Shown here: positions 1 through 8,800 of the stretch, one piece after another | Numbering within the stretch: position 1 is the stretch's first letter | Layout: each line of letters begins with the position of its first letter | Origin: UBA9662 sp002729415 | GTDB lineage: Bacteria; Poribacteria; WGA-4E; UBA9662 | DNA length: 15,945 bases | NCBI GenBank assembly: GCA_002729415.1 | Contig: PBXZ01000115.1 | Span: 1-15,945, forward strand | Reading direction: 5' to 3' | The notes under the pieces: model-generated | What the model was told of the DNA's origin: nothing | Seen by the model: the letters and a program-made list of their open reading frames with translations, nothing else | Database searches by the model: none | Position numbers and translations under genes: made by a program

Positions 1-78
1 ATGAAGCCGTTTGTTGAGAATGTTGCCCATAACGAAAAACTAGAAGGTAAAAGTTTTCCACTTGCCTGGTCGAAGTAA
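1..78 (+). CDS. Possible 3' end of an upstream gene (partial)
   Basis: The frame starting at base 1 is open from the window edge to a TAA at 76-78. It ends in the residues FPLAWSK and overlaps the TTG start of the biotin ligase by 17 nt. The ATG at base 1 may simply be an internal Met, because the sequence to the left is missing. A short overlap with a same-strand gene is typical of an operon, but 25 codons are too few to recognise a family or to exclude chance. Confidence 0.25.
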   Translation: MKPFVENVAHNEKLEGKSFPLAWSK

Positions 79-853
79 TCTATACTTCCAAGACGCGAAT
101 TTCGGTACGCAGATTATTGGTTGTTACACTGAAGTTTTCGATAAGGTTAGTTCAACGAATGATGTCGCCATCCGTTTGGGNAAAGAATTAAAACCTGAAG
201 GGACTCTCGTTATAGCTGAAGACCAGACGAGTGGACGAGGNAGACGTTCGAGGACATGGTATTCTTCACCANAATCAAATATCNTAGCTACGGTGATTTT
301 ACGGCACCGGCTACTGAAAAGTCAGNTTGGATTACCCTGTTTAATTGGTGCAGTGGCAGTTGCAGATGCGATTCNTGAATGCACAGGGTTATCCACGAAA
401 ATTAAATGGCCGAATGATGTACACATANATGGGAAGAAAGTCGCAGGTTTATTAGCTGAACTGGAATATGATCATAGGCAACAACCTTTTCTGGTTCTTG
501 GATTNGGTGTNAATGTNGACATTGAAAATTTTCCAATAAGTCTTAAACAAACAGCAACCTCCCTAAAANTAGAAAGTGGCAAGACATGGTGCAGANTTAC
601 TTTATTAGGAGCAATTCTGCGAGGGATTGANAAACATTATTTTGATTTAAAAAGCAACCAAACNAAGCATCTCATTGAAAAAGCCAATCAGTTGTGTNCC
701 ATTCTCGGTCAAGAAATTAAGATACAAACGTCAGAGGANACNTTTAGTGGCACTGCTGAAAGAATNGANGAAGACGGCGGTTTGCTACTGAGCCAAGAAT
801 CAGNAAANAACCGAAAAATTCTGATTGGAGAAGTGGTTAAAACAAGCAGATGA
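62..853 (+). CDS. birA: Biotin--[acetyl-CoA-carboxylase] ligase, class I (no HTH)
   Basis: Activates biotin to biotinyl-5'-AMP and transfers it to the acceptor lysine of biotin carboxyl carrier domains in the cytoplasm. The family signatures are all visible: STND near residues 31-34, the biotinyl-AMP loop GRGRRSRTW at 58-66 (the third base of codon 60 is N, but GGN is always Gly), KWPND at 115-119, and GKKVAGLL at 124-131 containing the catalytic lysine K126. A GxGVNV strand follows, and the C-terminal SH3-like domain occupies about the last 50 residues. At 263 aa there is no room for the N-terminal helix-turn-helix of bifunctional BirA repressors, so it should be a pure enzyme. An in-frame TAG at 41-43 forces the start to lie downstream; TTG 62 is the only good candidate and gives the usual LYF...FGTQIIGCY lead-in. 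A weak GAAGGT lies 13 nt upstream. The stop overlaps the next ATG by 4 nt. Confidence 0.95.
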   Translation: MPGRSNLYFQDANFGTQIIGCYTEVFDKVSSTNDVAIRLXKELKPEGTLVIAEDQTSGRXRRSRTWYSSPXSNIXATVILRHRLLKSQXGLPCLIGAVAVADAIXECTGLSTKIKWPNDVHIXGKKVAGLLAELEYDHRQQPFLVLGXGXNXDIENFPISLKQTATSLKXESGKTWCRXTLLGAILRGIXKHYFDLKSNQXKHLIEKANQLCXILGQEIKIQTSEXXFSGTAERXXEDGGLLLSQESXXNRKILIGEVVKTSR

Positions 854-1326
854 AAAAGCGNTTCAACTTATTATTTGTGATAGCTTTTGTTTTGTTAGCC
901 TNTATTGGATGCCAAAATTCTGAACCAGAGGATAAATCCGAGGAAAANCCAGTTCGAGTTAGCGATACCAATATTGGTATCGTAGGAACTTGGCAACTNG
1001 TTGATTACGAACCCCATGATTTCGAAGAATTACCAGAAATGATTTTAGTCACCAAAATGGATTTCAGTTGGTCGGTGACCACCATAATTCAGTCTGTTGC
1101 CTTTGGCNAATTGATTNTACGCGCAACAGGAAATTACAAAGTNGATGGTAACAGAGTCACAGGAGAGACAATTGAGGCTTCAGTGAGTACTGGGAAGGTT
1201 GAAACGGAAATCCCAACTATGGGGACAGAGATTTTTCNTGGAGAATCAGTCGTACAAATACAAGACAATCACTTAATTATTNTTTATGATGATGGAAGTA
1301 TCGCAAGATACAAAAAGACTGGNTGA
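850..1326 (+). CDS. Small lipocalin-like lipoprotein
   Basis: 158 residues with an N-terminal lipoprotein signal: positively charged MKK, a hydrophobic core and a lipobox ending in I-G-C with the lipidated Cys at residue 21. The -3 residue is ambiguous (codon TNT: F, S, Y or C). Residue +2 is Gln rather than Asp, so outer-membrane sorting is expected. The mature part resembles lipocalin-like (calycin) beta-barrel lipoproteins: a GTWQ motif near residue 47, a central YKxDGNRVTGE strand pair and a terminal DGSIARYKK strand. No catalytic residues can be assigned; such proteins usually have unknown ligands. The ATG lies inside the birA stop (ATGA), so translation is probably coupled, although a functional link to biotin is not implied. 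The last sense codon, GGN, is Gly whatever the base. The stop lies inside a hairpin that probably terminates the transcript. Confidence 0.75.
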   Translation: MKKXFNLLFVIAFVLLAXIGCQNSEPEDKSEEXPVRVSDTNIGIVGTWQXVDYEPHDFEELPEMILVTKMDFSWSVTTIIQSVAFGXLIXRATGNYKXDGNRVTGETIEASVSTGKVETEIPTMGTEIFXGESVVQIQDNHLIIXYDDGSIARYKKTX

Positions 1327-1347
1327 AAAACATTTCACCCAGTCTTT
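1314..1347. terminator. Hairpin, probable bidirectional terminator between convergent genes
   Basis: A 15-bp stem (1314-1328 with 1333-1347) closes a 4-nt AACA loop, beginning AAAGACTGG and ending CCAGTCTTT. It is perfect if N1323 is G. It includes the stop codon of the lipocalin-like gene and lies 34 bp beyond the stop of the convergent lipoprotein. The flanks give CTTTA on the plus strand and CTTTTTG on the minus strand, so the U-tract is better for minus-strand transcripts. Because the stem is long and sits between converging genes, it probably stops both. Confidence 0.75.
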
Positions 1348-1380
1348 ANTATGCTAAAATATGCTGTATTTGTTTTGTTT

Positions 1381-2412
1381 CTAATATTTNATAGNNGNTG
1401 GTTGCATTTCGCGAATACCACGATNATGGAAATAAGGGAATTCGAACATCNCTANTTGAAAGCGTCCCGCAGGCTGATCTNGNGGAGGTGCTTTTTCGAT
1501 CTTGATTTTTTGGACCACGCTTTTCCCATTCTTTTTGACTTGTCGAAAAGCGACAAAGCCCGCCATTGTGCCTGGCTCACCATCTTTCATTCCNCTAANA
1601 CCATCTTCCATCCTTGNCATTTGCTTCTCTAGCAGAATTNCCTTTGCTTTNTTTAACCCATTTTTCATAGCTAAGCCACCAACTCGGCTCATCATTGTCA
1701 TGCGTTCTCTTAAGTCNTCGAAATTCATACCCGAATAGAAATTATCGTTGGAGTCTTCGATACTCCATTTTCGAACGTCAAAAATGAGTTTGCTATTTCG
1801 ATTATTAACAATNTCTACATAGAAAACGTCAGTTTTATCCCCTTGATGTAGGGCTTCAGACTGATAAAAGACNGAAGTTGAATTTCCCCGGTTNAACTTT
1901 CGGTTTAGATCTGCATCACGCCAGTAAGTNACGGNAAGTGTTATACCATCCCTTATCATTGTATATNTAGGTTTTNGTNACTCATCTTTACCGAGTGTGA
2001 GAATNGCCATTTTACTGTTANCTGTATCACTTTCATATGTTTTNAGCGCGATTTCCATCATCTTATCATGTTGCTCNGGTGTCAATTCGAAAGCTAGNGC
2101 NGCTTCCTCAGGACTTACATTGGGACCTACTTCGTTCTNTTCCTTNAAAAAGACACAGTTGTTCTCGTCCTTCTGTAATTCCTCTAATGCTTCAATGAAT
2201 GCCACCTCATCAATTTCGCCGGATTCAGTCATTGGTGGAACTAATGCTACCATGCCTTTCGGTAAAGTACCTGGAACTTCGAGTTTACCTGGCACATTTG
2301 GTTGAAGTGGCGGCAGATGTCGCAAGGACGTCCCTCCAGTACAACCTACCACGAGTAGAATTAATAAAAACAAGCCAACCACTGTAGGAATCCAACTGTA
2401 ACGCCTTCTCAT
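1381..2412 (-). CDS. Lipoprotein of unknown function
   Basis: 343 residues. The N-terminus is basic (MRRR), followed by a hydrophobic stretch and a lipobox L-V-V-G-C with the lipid-acceptor Cys at residue 24, so it should be a membrane-anchored exported protein. The mature N-terminus is Pro-rich (LPPLQPNVPGKLEVPGTLP), which looks like a flexible linker. A middle region (about 185-250) with TDVFYV, NNRNSKLIFDVRKW and NDNFYSG resembles the beta-strand pattern of DUF4352-like or telokin-like domains, and the C-terminal GTMAGFVAFRQVKKNGKSV is a strand pair. I do not recognise a specific family. It has its own sigma-70 promoter and a strong Shine-Dalgarno (GGGGGAGG at 2417-2424, 4 nt before the ATG), so it is a single-gene unit separate from the upstream oxygenase operon. 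More than 25 codons contain N; one reads TNA at about 1980 and could in principle be a stop. Residues around 140-180 and the last 20 are therefore uncertain. Confidence 0.7.
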   Translation of the reverse strand: MRRRYSWIPTVVGLFLLILLVVGCTGGTSLRHLPPLQPNVPGKLEVPGTLPKGMVALVPPMTESGEIDEVAFIEALEELQKDENNCVFXKEXNEVGPNVSPEEXXLAFELTXEQHDKMMEIAXKTYESDTXNSKMXILTLGKDEXXKPXYTMIRDGITLXXTYWRDADLNRKXNRGNSTXVFYQSEALHQGDKTDVFYVXIVNNRNSKLIFDVRKWSIEDSNDNFYSGMNFXDLRERMTMMSRVGGLAMKNGLXKAKXILLEKQMXRMEDGXXGMKDGEPGTMAGFVAFRQVKKNGKSVVQKIKIEKAPXXDQPAGRFQXXMFEFPYFHXRGIREMQPXXXKY

Positions 2413-2448
2413 CTTACCTCCCCCTTAATTGTATGATCTAACTACCTG

Positions 2449-2477
2449 AGTATAGCACAAGCATTATACTTTTTCAA
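2449..2477 (-). promoter_or_regulatory. Sigma-70 promoter for the minus-strand lipoprotein
   Basis: On the minus strand, -35 TTGAAA (2472-2477), a 17-bp spacer, and -10 TATACT (2449-2454) preceded by TG, which makes an extended -10. The predicted transcript start is near 2443. It leaves a leader of about 30 nt that carries the GGGGGAGG ribosome binding site directly before the ATG at 2412. Confidence 0.75.
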
Positions 2478-2517
2478 ACGTAAAAAATTAGGACGATTTC
2501 TTGTTATTCATAAGTTG

Positions 2518-3429
2518 TTATGTTTTTAAATCATCGACTGCCTTACAATGGCGAAAATGTACGTTTTTTGGTGTTGCTTCATAACCTTTCCAAGCATAGG
2601 GGTCTACCCCTGAAACTGGTATAACACCACGACGATCGGCGTTGGCAGGCCTTTCACCATCTTTGATACTCCAAGGTAAGAGCGACCATGCGTTACAATA
2701 GTGGTTTACCAATACTCTTCGGTACGTCTGCCCTTGGTTCTTNCGTGAGCGATGAAGCAGGTATCCATTGAAGAAAACAACAGTTCCTGTTTTAACTTCA
2801 ATTGGCACTTCAAGTGTTTCATCAAAACCGTAACTTTCCAAATCTGCTGAATCAAATTCCTCCGGGTTACCATGGGGTTTCTGTGAATAAAGATAACCCA
2901 TTTGGTGCGAGCCAGGTATTACCCATAGACAACCGTTTTCAACCGTAGCATCATCCATAGCAATCCAACCTCCTATTAGGGACCTATCGCGTGTTGGAAT
3001 ATATATTTCGTCCTGATGCCACGATTGACCTTGAAAACCAGATGGTTTCACAAATAGCATTGATTGCATACATTTAACGCTACCATCCCAAAATGGAATG
3101 TGTGCGGCAGTAATTTGGCTTAAAACACCGCAAAGTTCAGGGTGTTTTACGTATTTTTCCATGACTGGACTGATGAAATGGGGTTGATGAATACATAGAA
3201 TATTCGCTAAAATTTGGTCGTCGCTTAGGTTTTCAGAAACCGGTTGAACTGCTTCACACGGATATCCACCACGAGCAATACGAACAGTATCTTCACGCAA
3301 TTCTTCAATTTCGTCCGACTCAATTAAGTTTGGTACTGCAATATATCCGTTTTCAATAAAGAACTGAACTTGACTGCCTGAAAGCTTTTTTGGGACATCA
3401 ATCCTTTTATCATGCGATATTTCTGTCAT
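2518..3429 (-). CDS. Phytanoyl-CoA dioxygenase (PhyH) family Fe(II)/2OG oxygenase
   Basis: 303 residues, full length for the PhyH family. These enzymes hydroxylate small organic substrates using O2 and 2-oxoglutarate at a mononuclear iron in a jelly-roll fold. The facial triad is visible: H138-x-D140 in SWHQDEIYIP and the distal H226 in LLHRS. R237 or R238 in the YRRVLVNHY strand is the candidate 2OG carboxylate ligand. WVIPGSH (169-175) and GTVVFFNG are typical of the family. The single ambiguous codon, 229, is CGN and therefore Arg. The N-terminal FFIENGYIAVPNLI is the usual family lead-in. The gene lies 24 nt downstream of the aldolase on the same strand with its own GAGG ribosome binding site (3441-3444, 11 nt before the ATG), so the two should be co-transcribed. 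The substrate cannot be told; these bacterial paralogues rarely act on phytanoyl-CoA itself. Confidence 0.9.
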   Translation of the reverse strand: MTEISHDKRIDVPKKLSGSQVQFFIENGYIAVPNLIESDEIEELREDTVRIARGGYPCEAVQPVSENLSDDQILANILCIHQPHFISPVMEKYVKHPELCGVLSQITAAHIPFWDGSVKCMQSMLFVKPSGFQGQSWHQDEIYIPTRDRSLIGGWIAMDDATVENGCLWVIPGSHQMGYLYSQKPHGNPEEFDSADLESYGFDETLEVPIEVKTGTVVFFNGYLLHRSXKNQGQTYRRVLVNHYCNAWSLLPWSIKDGERPANADRRGVIPVSGVDPYAWKGYEATPKNVHFRHCKAVDDLKT

Positions 3430-3453
3430 GTTTTTACATTCCTCAGTAGGCCG

Positions 3454-4350
3454 CTACACAAGTTTATTCTTGGAGAGAAGTTCCTTTAATTCAAGTTTGT
3501 AACTTGTTTCTAGTGGCAGGAGCGGGCTTGTAGTTTTATCACTGCAGATTCCAATTAACTCCATGCATGCTTTAAGGCAACTGATTTGTGCTCCGTAAGA
3601 GTAAAGTTTTCCTAAACCTAAGAGTTCTTTGTTGATACGATCCACCTCTTCAATCTGACAACCTTTGGCTGCATTATAGAGATCGACTGCTCGTTTGGGG
3701 TCAACATTTGATATTGAAATGATAGCCCCGTCTGCACCAAACGTGATGGCCGCACCCGCCATTGTGTAAGATCCGAGCAGAATCGAGAAATTCTGATGGT
3801 GTCCCAAGTATGCATGAAGTTTCATGAAAGTAGTCCAGTCCCCAGTGCTGTCTTTGATTGCAGCAATGTTCTCGTATTTATCTACTAGATCTCGAACTGT
3901 TTCCGGTTGAATTGAGGTTTTAACCAACACCGGAATGTTATAAATACAAATGGGTAAATCGCTATTTTGGGCAACTGTGCCATAGAAACTCTTAATGTCA
4001 TCCTCACCAGTTGATGGGTAATAATATGGTGGCGTCGCAGCAACTGCTGAAACATTAAATTGTTGTGCAGTATGTATNTTTTTGATAACCTGTTTGGTGC
4101 TTGGTCCCATTACTCCACAGATAATCGGAATCCGGTCGCCGACAGCATTAACTGCGATTTCTATCGCTCTGCGACGTTGGTCTGTCGTTAACGCAACAGA
4201 TTCTCCTGAACTGCCAAGCAAAAACANACCGTGAATTCCATGATCAATTAAGCGATTAATGTGGGCGACAAAGCTAATTTCATCAACATGCTCATTTTTA
4301 TCAAGAGGCGTAATTGTTGGTGTAAAGACACCTTGGAATTTCATTGTCAT
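3454..4350 (-). CDS. DHDPS/N-acetylneuraminate lyase family aldolase
   Basis: 298 residues, the normal size for this class I aldolase family (a TIM barrel that forms a Schiff base with pyruvate). Visible motifs are GSSGE (46-50, substrate carboxylate loop), TPPYYYP (106-112), YNIP with the catalytic Tyr137, and IKDSTGD with the Schiff-base Lys166. Where true dihydrodipicolinate synthase has Arg after YN(V/I)P-S (Arg138 in E. coli DapA) this protein has Leu142 in YNIPVLVK, as sialic-acid lyases do, and Ser-Ser replaces the Thr-Thr pair. It is therefore more likely a sugar-acid lyase or other pyruvate aldolase than a lysine-pathway enzyme. Two starts are possible: ATG 4350, or ATG 4344, for which AGGA lies 7 nt upstream. 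The second is better spaced and gives MKFQGVFTP. It is the first gene of an operon with the PhyH oxygenase, behind a consensus promoter. Confidence 0.9.
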   Translation of the reverse strand: MTMKFQGVFTPTITPLDKNEHVDEISFVAHINRLIDHGIHGXFLLGSSGESVALTTDQRRRAIEIAVNAVGDRIPIICGVMGPSTKQVIKXIHTAQQFNVSAVAATPPYYYPSTGEDDIKSFYGTVAQNSDLPICIYNIPVLVKTSIQPETVRDLVDKYENIAAIKDSTGDWTTFMKLHAYLGHHQNFSILLGSYTMAGAAITFGADGAIISISNVDPKRAVDLYNAAKGCQIEEVDRINKELLGLGKLYSYGAQISCLKACMELIGICSDKTTSPLLPLETSYKLELKELLSKNKLV

Positions 4351-4440
4351 TTCCTAACCGATTNTGTAATTANACTGATTTTCCGAGTACCTGTATAAAT
4401 TTAGATTACAGTTTCTTATTTATTTAGACTAAAACTAATT

Positions 4441-4469
4441 CAANGTCTTTGCCTTTCGGCCAANGTCTT
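4441..4469 (-). promoter_or_regulatory. 5' leader hairpin with flanking 9-nt direct repeats
   Basis: Two copies of AAGACNTTG (minus strand; 4461-4469 and 4441-4449) are spaced exactly 20 bp, two helical turns. They flank GCC-GAAA-GGC (4451-4460), a GNRA tetraloop hairpin. If N4464 is A on the plus strand, the stem extends to 7 bp with one bulged G. The element begins within one or two bases of the predicted transcript start, so it could be an operator overlapping +1, a 5' stabilising hairpin, or both. Confidence 0.45.
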
Positions 4470-4473
4470 ATGG

Positions 4474-4503
4474 ATTATAGCAAAATCTGTTTTATGATGT
4501 CAA
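4474..4503 (-). promoter_or_regulatory. Consensus sigma-70 promoter for the aldolase-oxygenase operon
   Basis: Minus strand: -35 TTGACA (4498-4503) and -10 TATAAT (4474-4479), both exact consensus, with an 18-bp spacer and a TG extended -10 motif. The start is predicted near 4467-4468, giving a leader of about 120 nt. The leader also holds an 11-nt palindrome, TTTAGTCTAAA (4423-4433). Confidence 0.85.
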
Positions 4504-4619
4504 TTAACTAACTTTCTATTCTTCAGAACAGGTCGGANAGCTTTTNNCAACAACTATCAGAGCACNATTTNCTTCNGCACCNTCTTGGAATGTCGATTNG
4601 GCTGAAACCAANATTATTC
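4504..4619. other. Intergenic stretch after the carrier gene
   Basis: 116 bp between the carrier stop and the operon promoter, with many N. I see no hairpin with a U-tract that would terminate the giant-protein/carrier transcript. The carrier frame stays open for about 33 codons past its TAA at 4620, but the continuation has no membrane-like character, so I do not treat it as coding. Confidence 0.4.
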
Positions 4620-5867
4620 TTAGGAAGANGATACCAAATNCTGATATTGTCTCGTCAGNTTTAGGACAATCCCTATCCATAGAAAAGACATCNTAATTGC
4701 GGTTACAGGATAAACAACTATTGGAATTACAAAAACNACATCAATCAATGCATTTACACCTGCGGTTAATCCTTCACCATTGCGATAGATAANGGAATCA
4801 ATAAGTTGTTTGGCACGATAACGTGCATCATACGAAAGAGGCATATAGAGAATTTCTTTTGANGCTCGGAAAATTGAGTANTCCAATGATTTAAAAAGTA
4901 GGAGTGAAAGAGTCGCTGTNCCTAATGAAGGAGCTAAAATTGATGCCAAGTTGACACTAAGATGAATGATTGGNATAAACAATTTTATTAACCGTATTTG
5001 AAGTAATGGCAATATCAATGGAGCAACCAAGAAATTCAAACAAAACGCTATTATATTTACCTTATACCAAAAACCGTAAAGATATTCCGATCGCAGATCT
5101 TTGTNACTAAATNCTTCAGCCATAAGAACGTCAAAACGTAATTCTAGNGCCGTTGACAAAATCTGAGTAACAAAAATGAGGAGTCCAAGGAAAAGGAGAT
5201 ANCGTGATTTAAAAAAGAGCCCAATNCCTGCATGNCCCTGTCGACCTCCAANCTCTTTTTCATTCGGTTTGGGTTCTCCTCCAACTCGGTAGGCAATTAA
5301 TGAAAAGACTGCAGCGNCGATCAGNGAGACTACAGTGAANATCAGCATNCTTTCGGTTCCTAATGTAGTTACTAGCTTTTCCCCAGCCCAAGTTCCCGCA
5401 GTTGCTCCAATGGCTGAAATGCCAAGAAAGAAGCCATTAAATCGGCGTGCAAAATCAGGTTTCAACACACTATTAACAAATGACCAGTANTGTTCAATNA
5501 AAATAACAATATAGGATTTCCTAAAGAGAAACAAAATTACGCACGCAGTCTTNCTNCCNTCTAATATGAAAAAATAACAGATTAAAATGAGCACTGCCGA
5601 AAAAACAGTTGAGATTAGTAACGANATGTTTGCACCAAACCGAGAAAGNAGTTGTCCGTANATATATATCAGCAGAAATACCNTGANNGGTACTCCNGCC
5701 ATTGCAACTGACATCGTCATCANCGTNTTTTGANGGCCAAAGGCCTCGATCAAAATGGATTTTGATGCGGATCGGATNCACTCATAACCAAATAGAAGAC
5801 AAAACGCGGCTAATGCTATTGCAAATGCGGAAAGGATCATGTTTCGTTGAAAAAAGGCTCGGTTCAT
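4620..5867 (-). CDS. TLC/NTT-like 12-TM carrier (MFS-related)
   Basis: 415 residues with about 12 hydrophobic segments. Family hints: FGYE-x-IRSASKSILIEAFG (26-44) corresponds to the LRxxRDALFLxxFGA segment of ATP/ADP-translocase-like proteins. FARRFNGFFLGISAIGATAG (139-158) matches their KRLFGLIGAGGSLG loop. SKEILYMPLSYDARYRAKQL (336-355), continuing into an IDSxIYRNGEG element, closely follows the conserved REALYxPxxREDKYKAKxxIDTxxYRxGD signature. This group exchanges nucleotides in rickettsiae, chlamydiae and plastids, but free-living bacteria carry divergent members of unknown cargo, so I do not claim ATP transport. Its ATG overlaps the stop of the 1788-aa exported protein in the arrangement ATGA, implying translational coupling. 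About 45 codons contain N, which blurs TM1-TM4 but not the frame. Confidence 0.65.
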   Translation of the reverse strand: MNRAFFQRNMILSAFAIALAAFCLLFGYEXIRSASKSILIEAFGXQXTXMTMSVAMXGVXXXVFLLIYXYGQXLSRFGANXSLLISTVFSAVLILICYFFILXXXKTACVILFLFRKSYIVIXIEXYWSFVNSVLKPDFARRFNGFFLGISAIGATAGTWAGEKLVTTLGTEXMLXFTVVXLIXAAVFSLIAYRVGGEPKPNEKEXGGRQXHAXIGLFFKSXYLLFLGLLIFVTQILSTXLELRFDVLMAEXFSXKDLRSEYLYGFWYKVNIIAFCLNFLVAPLILPLLQIRLIKLFXPIIHLSVNLASILAPSLXTATLSLLLFKSLXYSIFRXSKEILYMPLSYDARYRAKQLIDSXIYRNGEGLTAGVNALIDXVFVIPIVVYPVTAIXMSFLWIGIVLXLTRQYQXLVXSS

Positions 5868-8800
5868 CTAATGACCACTACAGTGCCATTAATCAATTCA
5901 TCGGCGATTCTGATCTGATAAATATACAAACCACTTTCTACTAGCTGNCCACNTTCATCTTTTCCATCCCAAGTATTAGAACCATTACGAAGAGTTCGCA
6001 TCTTTTGACCCGCTAGATTGAANANATCGATAGTGAAACTTTGATAGGCGTCTCGTGTTTTAACGTGGAAAATGGTAGGGGTATTTGCGGGTGCGAAAGG
6101 GTTTGGTGTNGCCCATCCAGCTGAAATCTTNCGTTCGAGTTCCGGTTCAGACCCAATCCAAAATTCACCGGTTCGGTTTANTCTGAAACTTACTTGATCC
6201 CCATAATCTGAGGTGCCNATAGCATGACGCATAACATTGTCATTGTAAAAGACAATGTGTTTTTCCCCATTGATTTGCTTAACGGGGAATTGTAGAGTAA
6301 TCAGTTCGGAGAAAGTGAATTTCTTAAAGGGAATCTTATCCTTATTAAGTGCAATCAACCGAAACCCATTATGATCTTTTAACTTTTCAAGACTGAGATA
6401 GAGATCCTCACCTATAGCATCAGGAGGGACTGTAATAATTGCACCTTGTGCAACAATACGGTTCTGATCAGTCTTCAGGTGAGATCGAATTAACGTCTCA
6501 ATAATAACCTCTTTGCCATCAACTATTGATTCTCCCACATTTCCTGCTCGGTCGGTTCCGCTAAAACGGAATTCACCGACACCGTCACCGGTTTCAATTG
6601 TAACGGTAAAATTACTCGTCCATTGGTCTCCATTTTCTGTCAGCACAAGAGGAATAGGTTGTTTCCCTGTTGGGGCGAATAGCAGTTTGGGTGACTCAAC
6701 CAACTTCTCAGATGTTTCCAAGGTGATTTGAACTTCACCGGAACCTACCTGTTCATTATCTACGGGATAAAATCGAATTAGTTTTGGCCTTTGATTAACG
6801 ACAGCAGCTTTCTGAATCGAAATCCGTGCTGAAGGCGGTTGAGTGTCGATCATGAAACGGTGATGAACAACTCTACTGTGGTTACCTGCGCGATCAACAC
6901 TCATCAGATGAAAATATGTAATGCCGTCCGCTAGTGTTTTCGTCGTTTGCAAATTACTGCCGTTCTGGATCAGAACTGTCGGAATAGTACCTGGATGGTT
7001 GTCCCATTCACCATAGTACTCGTTGATGCCGGAAAAATCCGTGTCCACTGACCATTTTACGTTGGCTACAGTGTNGGGCACCCAAATATCCTGTTTAGGG
7101 TGAGTGGGACTATTCAAATTTAACGTAGGTGAATCCGTATCCACAAAGAGTTTGACAACGTTTGAGAAACTAACATTACCTGCAATGTCTCGAACACGAA
7201 TCTGAAATTCGGATCCATTTGACTGGTTCACTTCAGGAATTTCGTCCGTATCATACCAATTTTCCAAGCCTTCGTTTTGAAATGGCTGCCAGTCAAAATT
7301 CCCATATCGATAAGCAAAGGCCTTGTCATCAATTCCCGACATTTCCTCAATTAATTGACCCTGAAAGATTTTAACTGTTTGAGATATCCAGTTTTCACCA
7401 ATAGGTTGCACGACGGTGACAACTGGAGGAATTGAATCAATACGTACCTCGTGGTGTGAAGTATCACCCCAAACACCTGTTTCACTTTGGCATCGAACAT
7501 GAAAGAACCAGATACCATCTGACAAATCGGTATGATAAACCACATCAAAACTGTCTGTTTCCATGTCTGGGATAGTATTTGAACTTTGATCCATAATAAA
7601 ACTATAACCAGCAATCCCACTTAGATTGTGTTGGATATTCCATCGGATATCAACGGATGATGATACACGCCATTTCTGATTCGGATGTGTGCNTGACAAC
7701 AAGATTGGGCGTTTGGGCGNCGCTGAATCCATTTGGATTTTGAAATGCACTGGTTCACTTTGATTCCCAGCGTTATCAACTACCATTAGATGAAAAAACC
7801 ACACACCACTCGATAGGTTGATGACGGCTAAATTATTGTCAATGAGATGATCATCAATTAATTNGTCTGGGATGGTATTTGATAGATTATCCCANNCACC
7901 GTAGGTCTGTGAAATACCAGATAGATCTTTCTTCAGTGTCCAACTAAATTGTGGTTTAGTACTACCATACCACACTTCACTATCTGGATGTGTTGGACTC
8001 AAGATGACTGGTTTAATAATCTTTGTGTCAATTCGAAGGCGGAAGTGTGTTGTTTTACCGGCAATACCGGTTTGGCTAATTGCTTTTATATGAAAATACC
8101 AAATGCCGTCGTCTAGACTTCGTTGAATGCTCGTAGATTCATACGATTCCGGTTTGTTATCCGGAATCGTATCAGAATCGTTATCTATTGAGAAACTATA
8201 TTGATGATTGCCACTGAATGATTGGGATGGTTCCCAGCGTAGTTCTATCGTCTTTTTGCTAGACCAATCACTTTGACCATGCGTTTTTGATTTGACAATT
8301 GGAGCGTTGGGGATAACGCTATCAATTGTCACCTTGAAATGCCTGGTTTTACTAATATTGCCTGCATTATCAACCACTCGAAAATGAAAAAAGTGCATCC
8401 CACTAGTGAGATTAGATATATCAGAAACAGGCTGTGTCGGTACGGCATCAGGCAACTTATCCCAATGACCAAGATACTGCGAAATACCAGACAGATCTTN
8501 NTCAACCTGCCATGTTAGTTTAGGAGATGTGTTGGCATACCATTTTTTAGTATCAGCGTGGGTGTCAGAGAGAATCTGAGGCGTAGAAATTTGAGTGTCC
8601 ACCTTAACAGAAATAGCAGATGGAAGTCCAACATTTCCAGCATGGTCGATTGGTTGCACTTCAAAGTGCCAAGTTCCATCATCAAGATTCGATTGTGTTA
8701 ATTGAGTTCCTTCCACTTTTATGGCGGGTAATTTTTGATCTANATATTTACGTTTGACGGAATANCTGCTGATTTCTNGTGTGTTTTCATGNTCCCAAGT

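Noticed and set aside
1351..1738. Plus-strand ORFs opposite the lipoprotein
   Set aside because: They lie antisense to a gene with a signal peptide, promoter and ribosome site, and have no ribosome site or motif of their own.
4504..4619. Carrier gene continuing past its stop codon
   Set aside because: The frame stays open for about 33 codons but gives no hydrophobic or family-like sequence, and the encoded 415 aa already completes the 12 segments.
7351..7620. Other-frame ORF inside the giant gene
   Set aside because: It is a shadow of the repeat region; the repeat pattern and its domain motifs are only meaningful in the main frame.
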